A stretch of 64,000 nucleotides of DNA from Hyposmocoma kahamanoa. Its lineage: Eukaryota; Arthropoda; Insecta; Lepidoptera; Cosmopterigidae. Every line of letters begins with the position of its first letter. The first letter of the stretch is position 1. The notes under the pieces were generated by a model. It was not told the origin of the DNA and did no database searches. It was given only the letters and a program-made list of their open reading frames with translations. The stretch is from NCBI RefSeq assembly GCF_003589595.1, contig NW_020653856.1, positions 3,989,574 to 4,053,573 on the forward strand, given 5' to 3'. The translations under genes and the position numbers were made by a program. Shown piece after piece: positions 1 through 10,880 of the stretch.

Positions 1-2065
1 ATGCGCTTCTAAATATTGTGTGAATATTCGTAGTGGCGCCACTGTAAGCGTCTAATTTAAAGGCGCCCTAAGTTACACACCTGTACATCAGGCCGCATTG
101 TTGTTTTGTAGCAATTTCTTGCAGCCAATATTCCGATTTTCATTTTCAAGAATTTGAAACGTAGCGTAGATTTAATATGACATTTATTTAATATAAAACC
201 AAAAATATTAATTCTAAAGAAAAAAACAATAAAATTGACGCACGCCCGAAATACCATGTGACTGGTCGAATATAAAAATCTTCACAAAAGCTGGACCAGC
301 CGGAAATGCATCCAAAAATCCTAACATATCCGTCTTTATCCGGATGCCTGGCGATGCTGAACACAATGCAATCAGTTTTGTAAAAATCACTTTGAGATCA
401 TACAACTAATTACACATTAAAAATTAACAGACAACACAATTTCTAATATAAATTTTTCGCAGAACTCTAAACAGACAAAGAAAATACAGATAAACTGCAG
501 CAGAAATTACGTCTACTGTGTCTTCAACTTTATTGATCAATTTGGACTAATAAATTGAACAGGAGAATAGGTAGTAAACCTAACGTTTACGACCGGTGCA
601 GACGATAAGATATCCTTTTATGCGGGTCACGAGGCACCACCCCACACTGATAAGCTTGCAATGATGTGAAAAGGTTAAAAATAATCGTATTCGAGAAACG
701 TTGGCAAAGGCGATAGGCGACAAAGGTGAATGGGTAATGTACGAGACGGCACTTGTCTACCGACCTCTAAACTTCGTTAAGTTGGCACCCCATGAGGAAA
801 GTGACTAAATCGGCACGATAATGATGACCTTGGTGGCTCTGCGGTTAGAAGTCAAGGCGCTTCATATATAATGCAGAAAGCGCTTGAGGTCCCAGCTTGA
901 ATTCCCGGTCAAAAAGAATGCCAATTAAACGCGCAACATCTGTTTTCGACTTAAGCCGGTTCCGCATTAATAAGTGTGATATCTTACTCCGTTTTCAAAA
1001 ACGGACATTTTCCATTAGGCGACATATGTCCATACATTTTTTAAATAATCATTGGTAGAACGAGATCGACACCAGCTACAGCTTAACACATGATCAGCTA
1101 AACCGAAATTAGGTAAGTATGAAATAATTGCTTTATGATTACGACAGCCAAGAGTAGACTAAATCGTTTAATGTCAAAAAAATACGACCTCACAAAGTTC
1201 TAAATCCGTTAGAGGTAGTCTGACACTATCCTCACAACTTTCTGATATTTATTTCAAGGTCACGATGATGCATTGGTATTATGAATACAATAGGCACTGC
1301 CACCGCAACGGGTTAGTCCTCGATTCTTAGAAAGATAAGAGGAGCTCGCACTATGTGACATTATTAAATAGGCAAAATGACGCGTATGACCACTACAATG
1401 AGTTCCCGAGTAAATTTCGATGCATCACGTAGTTTACTTTCAAACAATAATAATCCTTAATACCTCTTATGCAAACGGTATTCAAGAATAAGATAAGTTC
1501 CCGTGAGACGTTCTTAAGAATACGAAGAGTTCCGAGCAAAATTCAACCTTACACAAATGTATGAAAATTGATGTTTAGATCCACTGGCTGGCCAGAAATC
1601 CGCAGAACAGTAGCGGGCTCTCGAGACACAGGCAAAACCGCTATCGACACTCGGCACCCAATGCATGGTCACTTCACAGTGTAACAGACACTGAGGAGCC
1701 GGAAAAGTTTCGTTAAATGTGTCGATCCTCTGAGCTTTGAGCCAGCTCAGGCGGCGCAACCTTTGGCACAAGACTAACCTTTATCCATGATGGGTATTTT
1801 CGGATGGTTCTAACCTGGATTGTTTGTGCGCTGCGATTCAAACGATGCCCACCTCACTTCGTGCTTTACATGCACCTGCAGGCCAGAGAATCTTATGACG
1901 GCTGCTATTGACGCGATCGGCGTATAGTATAGTGTATGCCATCGATGCGATAACCAGAAGAATAACTTTAGATTCTTTTTCAACTTCATTAATTTGAAAG
2001 AATTAAAATAATTTTAAGTAGTCAGTCAAGCATTGTACTGTTCAGATAAGCTGTGGAAACGATTG
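1..2065. other. Unassigned AT-rich DNA
   Basis: I recognise no gene, RNA or complete mobile element here. Open frames are short (up to 85 codons), with no domain or splice structure I can defend. A motif near 945-985 (ending in 'cattaataagtgtgat') recurs near 9555-9600, 23200-23230 and, reversed, near 24505-24540, so at least part is an old dispersed repeat. Confidence 0.4.
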
Positions 2066-2108
2066 TAGTGTGTAGTGAGTGTAGTAGAGTGTAGTAGAGT
2101 GTAGTGAG
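2066..2108. repeat. Short tandem repeat, GTAGT/GTAGA type
   Basis: Imperfect tandem units of about 9-10 bases (gtgtagtgag, gtgtagtaga) are repeated four to five times. It is a degenerate minisatellite with no sign of function. Confidence 0.7.
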
Positions 2109-2230
2109 AAAACGATTGCTTCTCAATTGTGAGGTCCAAAGTGCGAATCCGTACACCTAAACACTTTATTTCTAAGTTATGTAAGAAAACATTGTGATGG
2201 TACCTGCACGTCGTTTTTTACATCACTTCA

Positions 2231-2400
2231 TTGACGACCTCGGTGGCCCAACGATTTACACTGTGGGCGCTGGACGAGGAGGTTCCGAGTTCTCAGGAAA
2301 GAACCAAATAAAAAAAAATTGGAACAATCTTTTCCAAATTGGATCCAGTCAGGGTATTCTGAAAACAGCCTTGGAGTAAATTCCGTTGCTCTGGCATTCA
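2231..2400 (+). mobile_element. SINE-2 copy (tRNA-like head)
   Basis: It begins 'gacctcggtggcccaacg', which fits an RNA polymerase III A box, followed by 'gtgggcgctggacgagg' and a decayed B-box region. The same head occurs near 42590, 47700 and 48830. The body (tggtctgggtg, 'attccgttgctctgg') is shared with the 47.7 kb copy. The B box is degraded (ttccgagttct), so this copy is probably silent. Confidence 0.6.
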
Positions 2401-2411
2401 TAGTTCAGAGA

Positions 2412-2700
2412 ATTCCCTGATTCAAATCATCTTTATTGCATAGATAAGCAAATTACACTTGAAATCGGTATAATAATCAAATTCTTCTGCTCATTCGTAA
2501 GGCAGACTCCCCTGAGAAAAATGAGCAAGAGACTAGGCGTTGCTCTTTTAAAATACATTTAATATATTAACTTCAAACATCTTGGATTGAGACTACCTGT
2601 AAGAGCTGAACGGGCCACGGATTCTTGTCATTCAAGTACGCAGAAGCTGTATATTCTTTACACCTCGTATACATCGTATACAAATGAATTTGTGATATTG
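2412..2700 (-). mobile_element. Jockey/CR1-like LINE 3' end (5'-truncated)
   Basis: On the minus strand this matches the tail of the LINEs at 34980-35260 (+) and 22052-22240 (-). Shared blocks are 'gagtctcttgctcat', the 'gagactacctg' block after the ORF, and an end in '...gcaataaagat'. A trace of the C-terminal peptide (NDKNPW-like) is visible near 2610-2640. It is a dead 3' fragment. Confidence 0.55.
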
Positions 2701-2744
2701 TGAAGACGATTATCAAGAATGAATACTTTATTTTTATAGTAGTT

Positions 2745-2812
2745 ATTTAAGTAGTTTGAGATCAGGCAATTGGTGTGGTTTCTCTGACACATTATTGTTA
2801 TTATATGGGAAA
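2745..2812 (+). repeat. SINE-2 tail fragment
   Basis: The stretch 'agtttgagatcaggcaattg' followed by 'gtgtggtt' and 'ctgacacattat' matches the 3' part of the SINE-2 copy at 47830-47870. No head is attached, so this is a separated fragment. Confidence 0.5.
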
Positions 2813-3024
2813 TTGTTTGTTACACATCCGTGGGTGACGATAGAGGTAGTGTGACCTGCACTGGTAACACACTACCTGACTATTGCATGCTAACGTGACG
2901 GCGGACGATTGATGTCGTTTTGATTGTTTTTTATTTAATTTAAATTTAAGGACTTTGCCGTGTTAAGTAAATGGAAATGTCGCTCCGTAATGCTACGTAA
3001 ATTAATCCATCTAACCTAGATTAA

Positions 3025-3199
3025 GGGTCGTATTCCAGAACTGTACTCAATGCTCAAGTCAGGATTTTAGCAGACTTGAGTATAATTTCAAGCACTGGAA
3101 ATACGACCCTAATGGCAAGGACTTGAGTATGATTTTCAGTGCTCACTGCAATACTCAAGTCCTGACTTGAGTATTGAGTAGAGTTCTGGAATACGACCC
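3025..3199. mobile_element. MITE-1 copy (PIF/Harbinger-like foldback)
   Basis: The ends are long inverted repeats: 'gggtcgtattccagaact' at the left and its complement ending 'ggaatacgaccc' at the right. The element is about 175 bp and almost entirely palindromic. An internal copy of the terminal motif (ggaaatacgaccc) lies at about 3098-3110. The flanks are TAA and AAA, so the 3-bp target duplication seen at other copies is degraded here. Confidence 0.75.
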
Positions 3200-3267
3200 A
3201 AAGACTACTTAAATATATTTTGTACAGTAATTTGGCTTCGTTCGACGAAGAAATGGCCAATACACTG

Positions 3268-3763
3268 TTAGACCACTGAATCTAGCGTATGCTGGCCACA
3301 CTGTCCAACGGTCTCCTGAGTCTCTCGGGCCGAACAAGACAAAACGTGGTAAACATCTTCAATGACGGCACAATTTCTACAATATGGAGTTGGTGTAATG
3401 CTCACCAAAAAGGTAAACTTCTTTGAAGGAATGTGCCCAGCGCGCAACCTCAGAGCCGTTACAACACTAAGGCTATTCAGCGTACAGTTTTCAATCCACG
3501 GAACTTCCAGTGACTCAGGTCGAATTGTTTTGTACCAGAAACCTTCTTTTGGATCTCTTATCAAAGTATTCTTTCCATAGCTGGTCCCGATTGATTAACA
3601 CGGCTTTTAGTATTTTGTACCCAAGCGTTACCGAGAAATTATTGTTATTAAAACCGGAGAGGTTACTTGCCACTGGCATATTATAATTAGGATTCTTAAA
3701 ATAAACAAAAATCGTTGGAAAAAAAACAGTCATTCCGAAAATGCATTTCATTACTTTATACAA
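3268..3763 (-). pseudogene. LINE ORF2 C-terminal remnant
   Basis: The minus-strand frame from 3564 to 3268 encodes a block with WYKTIRPES, PWI, LRLRAGHIPSKKF and a Cys/His cluster (CRNC...H..SCSA). This resembles the zinc-knuckle-like C-terminus of R1/Jockey/I-group non-LTR retrotransposons. The preceding residues (LINRDQLWKEYFDKRS) continue in another frame at 3565-3640, so one frameshift separates the halves. No reverse transcriptase core is attached. The clade is uncertain; the LINE origin is fairly safe. Confidence 0.6.
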
Positions 3764-4209
3764 TAAAGCGTGGGATCAAGACAGGAAGGATACAAGTGAA
3801 CTCGGAAACCTATAAAACGGTGACGCTTACAAAATGTGGAACAACCGCGTCATATATTCGTCAAACGGTTCATGTATAGAAAATATCTAAGTCCTTGATG
3901 TAAATATATATAAGCATCATTGTAAGTATAAATCGCCATTAAAACATGCTATGGATATATTGTGGCATCTTTCCTCGTAAAAACGTCAAACGGCTTTTAA
4001 CTCGTGTTACGTTGACGTATTTTCTATTGCTGGTAATGCGTGGTGCTGTTTTAACGAATTGAGAAGCGGTTTTTAATAAACGCCAGTGGTATTTGTCTGA
4101 GCGTATTTAATAATAATTTCATTTTCAAATAGGAAATGAAACTATTTTTTTTTTTCAGATCTAAATCGAGTATAAGTGTTTTTTGAAAAAAACCAACGAA
4201 ACTATTTGA

Positions 4210-4445
4210 GCAGCAGTGGAATTCTTTATGAAAGAGTTTGTCCGGGGAAATACTTACCCCTTTACCTATTTCTGCGGTCAAGCTGTAATGTAAGCATTAC
4301 TGTATTTCGATTTTGAAGGGTAAAGGTGCTCTCAGGGTGACGTGCGCAGTGGCAGTGCCCCTCAAATCTTTGCGATTTAAGCACGCGCACGTCTTCACGA
4401 ACGACAAACAACCCGTCACTTGGTAACTTTAAAAAAAATAGGCCT
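4210..4445 (+). mobile_element. Repeat A copy (diverged)
   Basis: Repeat A is the commonest family in the window. It is about 300 bp, beginning 'agcagtagagctcc', with a central palindrome 'cagtaatgtgagcattactg', and ending 'cacttgatattat' plus an A-run. This copy has the head, the palindrome (tgtaatgtaagcattac), the 'cagtggcagtgcccctca' block and the 'cccgtcacttgg' end, with an internal deletion around 4330. Confidence 0.65.
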
Positions 4446-4835
4446 TTTTGCAGCTGATAAGTAGTAATGCAAACCGCCCTATTCTCAAATATAGTCGCAA
4501 AAGTTATTAATTTAAATACCTTATTTTTAATTTACCAAGAACATTTCAATTTACGCTAGGTACGTTTTACAAAATATATTTTTTATTCATTTTTTTTTTT
4601 AATTTTTATGAACACTTACTTTAAATTAGAAATAAATTTAAACATTAATTAGTACTACAGTCTTATGTCTGCTTGGGATTTTCCATAAGAGGAATTACTG
4701 GCGCCCAAACTGGTGATACGGAGAAACAGTCTTCCCTGTTCAAATTTTAGATAACAGAAGCGTAGCTGCAGCGCCTTTGTCACGCCACTTTTGCAGACTA
4801 GACCTATAGTAGATTTAATTTAAAAAGTAAGTTTT

Positions 4836-4990
4836 TTTTTTTATGATACGCGTGTCGCTTACCACGCCTGGTAAGCGAGGTGGTAAGCGACACCTATCCA
4901 TAGTTGCCGTGCCATTCAGAGTGCCATAAATCGCTTAGATCTTATGGGCACTGCCACTGCGTCCGTCACCCTGAGACATAAGTTGACAAG
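4836..4990 (-). mobile_element. Repeat A 3' half flanking a LINE segment
   Basis: On the minus strand this carries 'catgggacttgtcaactt', the 'cagtgcccataagatct' region and the terminal GTGTCGCTTACCA block, which is duplicated (4850-4890), ending in an A-run. It abuts LINE coding sequence at about 4990 instead of the usual repeat A centre. Confidence 0.6.
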
Positions 4991-5667
4991 TCCCATGTCA
5001 TATAAAATATTTGAGTAAATGGACTGTGATGCCACAGTCATGATACCAGTCTCCTTAAATTTTTCTCTGAGAGAAACCCGAGAGCCTAGACGGTACACAG
5101 AACGAATCGCTCGTTTTTGCAATACAAATAGGATTTGAATACCTGCCGCTCTACCACCCCACATGAGAATCCCGTAGGACATTATACTATGGAAGTAACT
5201 AAAGTAAACTAGTCTAACAGTACTAACATCGGTAAGCTCACGTATTCTGCGGACTGCGTATGCACCGGACCTTAATCTGCTGGCCAGGGAAGATATATGT
5301 GGAAACTATTGAAGTTTACTATCTAAGGTCACTCCCAAGAAGACTGCTTTATTGACAAGGTCTAACTTCTCCGTTTATTTCTATGCTTGGACTAGTCGAT
5401 TTTACGTTGGGTAATTCAAATTTAACACATTTTTATTTAATTAATGTCATGTCTGCCTGTTTTAAAAATCAAGGATATGTCATCAGCAAACAACACTATT
5501 TCGCAATGGTTCTTAACAAAGAATAGCAGATCATTAATATAAATCAGAAATAAAAAAGGTCCAAGTATTGAGCCCTGCGGAACACCCATTTTTACCGGAG
5601 AACCCAAAGAAGTCACTCCATTTATGTCTACTTTGCAGTCATGCTCACATAGTAATGTGAAGCAGTA
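4991..5667 (-). pseudogene. Jockey/CR1-like LINE reverse transcriptase fragment
   Basis: The 5' part (to about 5440) encodes the RT core: GVPQGSILGPFLFLIYINDL (the motif before the active site) and FADD, the catalytic Asp pair. About 70 bp encoding the next segment are missing relative to the copy at 23405-24200, and stops follow. After the gap come the SSLASRLRS, RRIRELTDVS, SYGILMWGG and LREKFKETGIMTVAS blocks of the RT thumb and connection region. The catalytic motif survives but the frame is broken, so it is inactive. It is sandwiched between the two halves of a repeat A copy. Confidence 0.85.
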
Positions 5668-5743
5668 GCTTGGCGGCACAAATAGGTAAGGTGGCAGTAC
5701 TTCCCTGGACGAGATCTTTCGCAAGGAGCTCTACTGCTATTAA
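5668..5743 (-). mobile_element. Repeat A 5' half flanking a LINE segment
   Basis: On the minus strand this reads from 'agcagtagagctcc' through 'cagggaagtactgccacc' to 'gccgccaag', the standard head of repeat A. It then switches into LINE reverse transcriptase sequence at about 5668. With 4836-4990 it brackets the LINE piece in one orientation. Confidence 0.7.
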
Positions 5744-6339
5744 TATATAAATACTAAATGTAAGTTAAAACTATTGAATATCCACAGGTAAAACAAAGTT
5801 GTGTTCTGCAATTAATTATCCGAGATGGCACAAGTAGTTGCGGTCTAAATTCAGTTCAGTGGGTTTGCCTAATTGTTTCATTTGAAGGGGATTATAATTC
5901 TTCGATTTACTTTGTTATATTTTATTTAACGTACAAAAGGTGGTAAATATATAGACGAGTCAGTTGCCGGGAGCTGGGCAACATTGGACACTTGCAACTC
6001 TAAAGGAGCTGCCAAGGCGTTGCCCACCGCTGCTTTACATGTAAGTGTCGAAAACAATTATAAAGAATTATTAAAATTCTTCAACAAAACGGTAAATATT
6101 TTACACACATTTTCCCCATGCAATGCAACAACGAACGTCTGGAATGTTCACGTCGAAATTTAAAATAATAAAGGCCAAGGATAATTGTTGTGCAAAATTG
6201 AATTCTTCTATGTGACCTCCAAATGAAAAAATATTTACTAAATGTGAACCGTGTGTGTAATATCTTATAACCCGTGTAAGTGCATCTACACGAGCTGCAT
6301 ACGTACTGTAAATAATTATAACTTTGTTATTAAAAAAAG
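5744..6339. other. Unassigned AT-rich DNA
   Basis: No ORF, repeat family or RNA gene was recognised in this stretch. Confidence 0.4.
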
Positions 6340-6616
6340 ACCTGAAGTTTGCTTATCGACTTTTTTATTGAAATTACATCAATTTGCCAAGTTTTATTGA
6401 AATCGGTTAAAGGAAAGTGCGCGAACTCGGACACATCTCATCCATCCCCTACTCATTCATTCCCTAGTTTGCCACTCTTAGGGTCGTATGCTAGAACTCT
6501 ACTCAATGCTCAAGTCAGGATTTGAGTATGGTTTAAAGCACTCGAAATCATACTCAAGCCCCTGCCAGTAGAGTTCTAGAATACGACCCTTAGAGATGGA
6601 ATATTTTCATCTCGAA
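6340..6616 (+). repeat. Repeat F remnant, host of nested MITE-1
   Basis: Repeat F is a 0.3-0.5 kb family with ends like 'accgacttcaaaa'. This copy shows 'ccaagttttattgaaatcgg', 'ggaaagtgcgcgaa' and 'ctagtttgccac', then is cut by a MITE-1 at 6481 and resumes as 'ttagagatggaatatttt' at 6590. Uninterrupted copies (12258-12275) read 'gccacccttagaggcgg', which shows the pre-insertion state. Confidence 0.7.
6481..6589. mobile_element. MITE-1 copy with TTA duplication
   Basis: 109-bp foldback with ends gggtcgtat... and ...atacgaccc. It is flanked by TTA at 6478-6480 and 6590-6592. The unfilled repeat F sequence has a single TTA at this spot. A 3-bp TTA/TAA duplication with a GGG...CCC terminus is the signature of PIF/Harbinger (Tourist-like) elements. 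Confidence 0.85.
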
Positions 6617-6730
6617 GGGTCGTATTCTAGAACTCTATTCAATGCTCAAGTCAGGATTGCACTGGCAACACAAGCACTGGAAATACGACCCTAATGGCTT
6701 CGCATTGAGCAGAGTTCTAGAATACGACCC
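6617..6730. mobile_element. MITE-1 copy
   Basis: 114-bp element with the same terminal inverted repeats. It carries the internal motif 'actggaaatacgaccc' found in the longer copies at 3.0, 30.2 and 49.5 kb. The right flank is TAA and the left is GAA, so the duplication is imperfect. It is directly followed by the next copy with only TAA between them. Confidence 0.8.
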
Positions 6731-6733
6731 TAA

Positions 6734-6842
6734 GCGTCGTATTCTAGAACTCTACTCAATGCTCAAGTCAGGATTTGAGTATGGTTTAAAGCACTCGAAA
6801 TCATACTCAAGTCCCTGCCAGTAGAGTTCTAGAATACGACCC
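6734..6842. mobile_element. MITE-1 copy with TAA duplication
   Basis: 109-bp element nearly identical to the one at 6481-6589. It is flanked by TAA at 6731-6733 and 6843-6845. Its first bases read GCG instead of GGG. The near identity of these two copies suggests recent activity or local duplication. Confidence 0.85.
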
Positions 6843-6845
6843 TAA

Positions 6846-8181
6846 GAGTGGCGAACTCTACTCCATCGATATGACAATGGCGACAATAAAACTTGACTAC
6901 AAATATCAATTAATCGAGAAATATTGCAGGACATTTACCCGTAAGACTCAGCTGAAACAAAATCTATTTCATTTCTGACTTGACAGCGTCTAAATTCGCC
7001 AATGTTGAAAATACTTGCACGGAAAATTTCTTATGACCGCTGAGGCATACTATAATACGATAAGTAGTGTAACTCCATACAAATGTAACAACGTGGCATA
7101 TATGTACGCATGTCCGCCGCGCGCCGTGTAGGTACGGACGCACACATTCGCATTGTCTCATTCATTTTCGTATGAAATAAACATATAATGACAATACTTT
7201 ATAGCATGACAATACTATAGATAAACATTTTAATTTTTTCAAATTTTGTTTATTACAAGCTGCAGATACAATTAAAAAAAGTGGCAACCCTACGGTACGA
7301 GCGAAGTATAGAGATTGATGCGACGAACACGCGGGAGTTGCCCCACTTGGTGTTATTATACTATGCTAGGGTGAAGAGACATTAAAAAAAATCACTTTTG
7401 ATTGAAAATTCGTCTTCAAACACGCGTCACAAAACCCGGTCTTTACCTTTATGCATTCTGCGCAGACCGTCACGCCATCTGATTGGGGCTGAGGGCGACC
7501 CAAGCTTACGTATTCTTCACTAAAGAATGTATCAGTCATGCATTGTAAGTATGGAATAATTAGGAAGAAGCTTTGTGGGCCATTAATTTTTATTTCTTAC
7601 TTATAAAATATAAATTACGAGTAGCAACGGCTTTATTTTGTAACATTCTTATAGCTCTTTATAGTGTACAACTGCAATGACGAGTCTAGATTTAAAGATT
7701 AATTTTAACGACTTGGAAAAATTATAATATAACTGTAGATTTACACAATAATAAAAATAAAACATTGTAACATTATAAAAATGTTTTATAACATTATGTT
7801 TATGTTTACAGCTTTACAAACCAGTGTGAAAGTTCGTTTTTACATTCCGGCCTTGTGTTTTAAAAAACACGTGATCGTGGCTAAGTCCAAATGTCTAGAC
7901 TAGACTGCGTGGCGGTCGTTCAGGTGTGGCTTTGATAGTTAAAATAACGTAATCTTATACACCTATTGTTTGAGTAATAAACGGTATAGCGATTTTCAAG
8001 TAAAGCAGTTACTTAGAATTACACGTCATTTTTATATTTAAAATGTCTACTTCAAATGTGTTCTTACGCGTTTCTTGACACTAGATCATCAGAATTGTTG
8101 AAAGTAGAACGTGAAGTTTACCTTTCCTTTTTTTAAGGATATCAAGTGACGAACAAGTTTGCAGAAAGAAGGTAGAGAAGT
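6846..8181. other. Unassigned AT-rich DNA
   Basis: No gene or recognised element. The stretch 7700-7810 is low-complexity and AT-rich, with repeated acattat/ataatgt motifs. Short ORFs here (up to 65 codons) have no recognisable content. Confidence 0.4.
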
Positions 8182-8480
8182 AGCAGTAGAGCTTCTTGTG
8201 ATAGAGTTCATCCATCAAAGTACTGCCTCTTTATTTCTGCGCCATACAGTAATGTGACCAAAACTGCGTTCCGGTTTTGAAGGGTGAGGGCGCTGGTGAA
8301 ATTACAGGCACATGGGACTTGTCAACTTATGTCTCAGGGTGACGGGCACAGTGGTAGTGCCAGTCAGATCTTTGTGAATTAAAGCTCCGGGTGGCACTGC
8401 AACTGTTATGGACAGGCGTGTCGCTTACCACCAAGCGCACGACTTGCCCGCCCGTCACTTGGTATTGTAAAAATAAAAAT
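8182..8480 (+). mobile_element. Repeat A copy, nearly full length
   Basis: It runs from 'agcagtagagctt' through 'ttccggttttgaaggg', 'cacatgggacttgtcaac', 'cactgcaactgttatgg' and 'gtgtcgcttaccacc' to 'cacttggtattg' plus A-rich sequence. The next copy (8802-9098) is inverted, giving a large inverted pair with a spacer of about 320 bp. Confidence 0.8.
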
Positions 8481-8801
8481 ATAAAAAAAAATATTCCCAG
8501 GTAAGAAAGGTACTTTTAAGGACAGTGAAAAACTATTTAGAAAGTTGCACAAAAGTTTTTTCTTAAATAAAAGACAATAAACTAAGTTGCTGTGAAGAAC
8601 AGCACATTAAACTTAAAAAAACCTTAAACGCGTAACAGATAGCGATGTACCTCATAAATTAACTATTCCGCATTGTCCATCTGTCGAATACAAAGTTAAA
8701 TTGTTGTTTAGGGAGTCATCACATTTATTTGCATGGATTGGCGTTAAGCCGGTCAGGAAAATCTTTATGTATGTAATAACAGCGCAAAAAATGTGCGTTT
8801 T

Positions 8802-9098
8802 TTTATAATAACATCAAATGACGGGACGAACAAGTCGTGCGCCTGATAGTAAGCTACACGCCTGTCCATAATAGTTGCAGTGCCACTGAGAGCTTTAAAT
8901 CGCAAAGATCTGAAGGTCACTGCCATTGCACCCGTCGCCTTGAGACATAGTTAACAAGTCCCATGTGCCTGTAATTTCACCAGCACCCTCACAAACTGGA
9001 ACGCATTAATGCAAATATTACTGCTTGGCGGCAGAAATAGGTAAGGTACCAGTACTACCCTGGACAAACTCTTTCACAAAAAGCTCTACTGCTACTGT
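8802..9098 (-). mobile_element. Repeat A copy, inverted partner
   Basis: Minus-strand copy with all blocks of the family, from 'agcagtagagcttttt' near 9095 to 'atttgatgttatta' near 8802. Several substitutions and a small deletion near 8990. It faces the copy at 8182-8480 tail to tail. Confidence 0.8.
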
Positions 9099-9244
9099 TC
9101 TTGTTATGTATTTGAAGGCTAATCTAATCAGGACGTTTCGCGTAGGCAGAAAGCGAAACGCGCATTGCGTCTTACTCTGATAACATGGACACAAAGCAGT
9201 TCTTAAATTCTCACGTCAGTATCGACGTTTATTTTTATAGCAAT

Positions 9245-9487
9245 ATATCGTAGCCCTCATGGAAGAATGGCAAAAGTGGAGTGACGTCAAACAGTGTTTA
9301 TTGCTCCATTAGATACAGAAATACATAGCCCACATCCTCTCAAATTCTTCTAACTCTATCTACAATAAATAGTCGATAGAATTACAAGAATTGGAGATGA
9401 TGTGGGTCATATTTTTCTGTATCCAATGGAACAATAAATGTTTTTGTACTAACTCCACCTATGCCATTCTTCCATGAGGGGTGCGAT
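9245..9487. mobile_element. MITE-3 foldback copy
   Basis: The termini are long inverted repeats, TCGCACCCCTCATGGAAG type ('ccctcatggaagaatggc' left, its complement right). The two arms pair along most of the 243 bp, with 'acagaaatacatagcccaca' facing 'tgtgggtcatatttttctgt'. A second copy is at 15079-15305. No coding capacity. The superfamily is not determinable because the target duplication is unclear. Confidence 0.75.
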
Positions 9488-10043
9488 ATGTAATAATAAG
9501 AGTGAAAAGACGTTATGCGTTTGCGTCGGCAGTTCCAGTAGAAGCGAAACTTTTTCTCACCGGCTCAAGCCGATCTCGCATTAATAAGTGCGATAACTCC
9601 TTTATGATCCATTTGCACAATACGCTTTTGAAATATACTACTTACTTTTCGCGTGGAATTTGTAAACGGTTAGCGTGCTCGTATATATTTGACGTTTCGC
9701 TATGGCATTAAAATGATGGCAGATTGCGACCACCAACTGTCGCTTCGCATAGTATACGATGCCTTTGCTAAGTTACAATAGAAAGAACAAAACTTATGGA
9801 AGCGATCGCGTGCACGAAAGTGACAAAAATATCGTAACGAATCCCCATTACCAAACTCATATCTTTCTATTCTAACGTCCTGTCTGTGTTGAGTTATAAG
9901 CTCGTGGCAATCTCGTTCAGTCAATGATTTATATTCATATACAGAGTTATTTGTAAAATGCTAAGAACCTCGCAGGACTATGTTACTAACAACATAAGCA
10001 ACAACTTCTGTTCCAACTTCAGTGCTTCTACCACGAATTTAAA
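9488..10043. other. Unassigned DNA
   Basis: It holds one copy of a dispersed motif ('gcattaataagtgcgata', about 9582). I see no gene or complete element. Confidence 0.4.
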
Positions 10044-10196
10044 CGTGAAATACACAGACAGGTCGGGTACGGGTCGGGTGCGTGACGGGCGCGAGTCGGG
10101 TCGCTCACGCTCAGTGTGTTGTCGTCCATATAAATACACGAAATTATACCCGCCACAGGCCCGACCAGGCCCGCACCCGCTTTCTGTGTATTTCAC
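10044..10196. mobile_element. MITE-4, GC-rich inverted-repeat element
   Basis: Termini 'gtgaaatacacag' and 'ctgtgtatttcac' enclose GC-rich arms of repeated gggtcggg / cccgaccc units around an AT-rich centre. Related copies are at 36787-36933 and in the flanks and centre of the 28.5-29.2 kb foldback. The base composition is very unlike its surroundings. Confidence 0.65.
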
Positions 10197-10376
10197 TTAT
10201 TTATAATTATATTTTCTGTGTATTTTACTGACAGTTGTCACTAGCGACCGCGTAAATTATGTCACAATTTTGTATAGCAAATAATACAGCGCCCCTAACG
10301 CCGACCCCAGCGACAAGTGTCACTGTAATCTCATGGTATGATGCTGAAAAGCTATTTAATAATTTTAGTATTTAAT

Positions 10377-10460
10377 AGCAGTAGAGCTCTTTGTAAAAGG
10401 GTTCGTCCCGGAAGTACTGCCACCTTACCTAATTCTGCCGATAAGCAGTAATATGAGCAT
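10377..10460 (+). mobile_element. Repeat A 5' fragment
   Basis: It has the head 'agcagtagagctc', 'gttcgtcccggaagtactgc' and 'aagcagtaatatgagc', then stops abruptly where another repeat begins. Confidence 0.6.
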
Positions 10461-10880
10461 AAAGAAACATCATTTGCATCAAGACGCGTGATACGAATGA
10501 AGCTTCATACTTGACTGTCTGTCGATTTGGTCGTGTACTTTTGTGACAGTAATTGTTTCGGACCATTGAGAATATAACAAGAAATAGAGATGAAATAAGG
10601 TCCATCATCCCTGGCATCTCATCAGGCAAATGGGCCTTGACACATGAACTCTCGTTTGCACTGAAATCACAAAGATCAAATAAGAAAGCTGAAATATTAC
10701 AGCGCCAACAACTGACCTGTGTGTACGTCTCCGTATATTACAAAAAATTTCTGTATTTATAGTAATAAAGATAATATCTCTAACTATGGGGGACTGTTCC
10801 ATTCGGTGGATCCAAACAGCAAAACATCTAATTACAAAACAAACGGAATAACATTTCATCGGTAATTAATTACTAAATAT

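Noticed and set aside
6481..6842. Tandem satellite array or CRISPR-like repeat
   Set aside because: The units are palindromic transposons with TTA/TAA duplications, only three copies, in insect DNA.
10044..10196. CpG island promoter
   Set aside because: The GC-rich sequence is an inverted repeat of gggtcggg units also found at 28.5 and 36.8 kb, so it is a mobile element.
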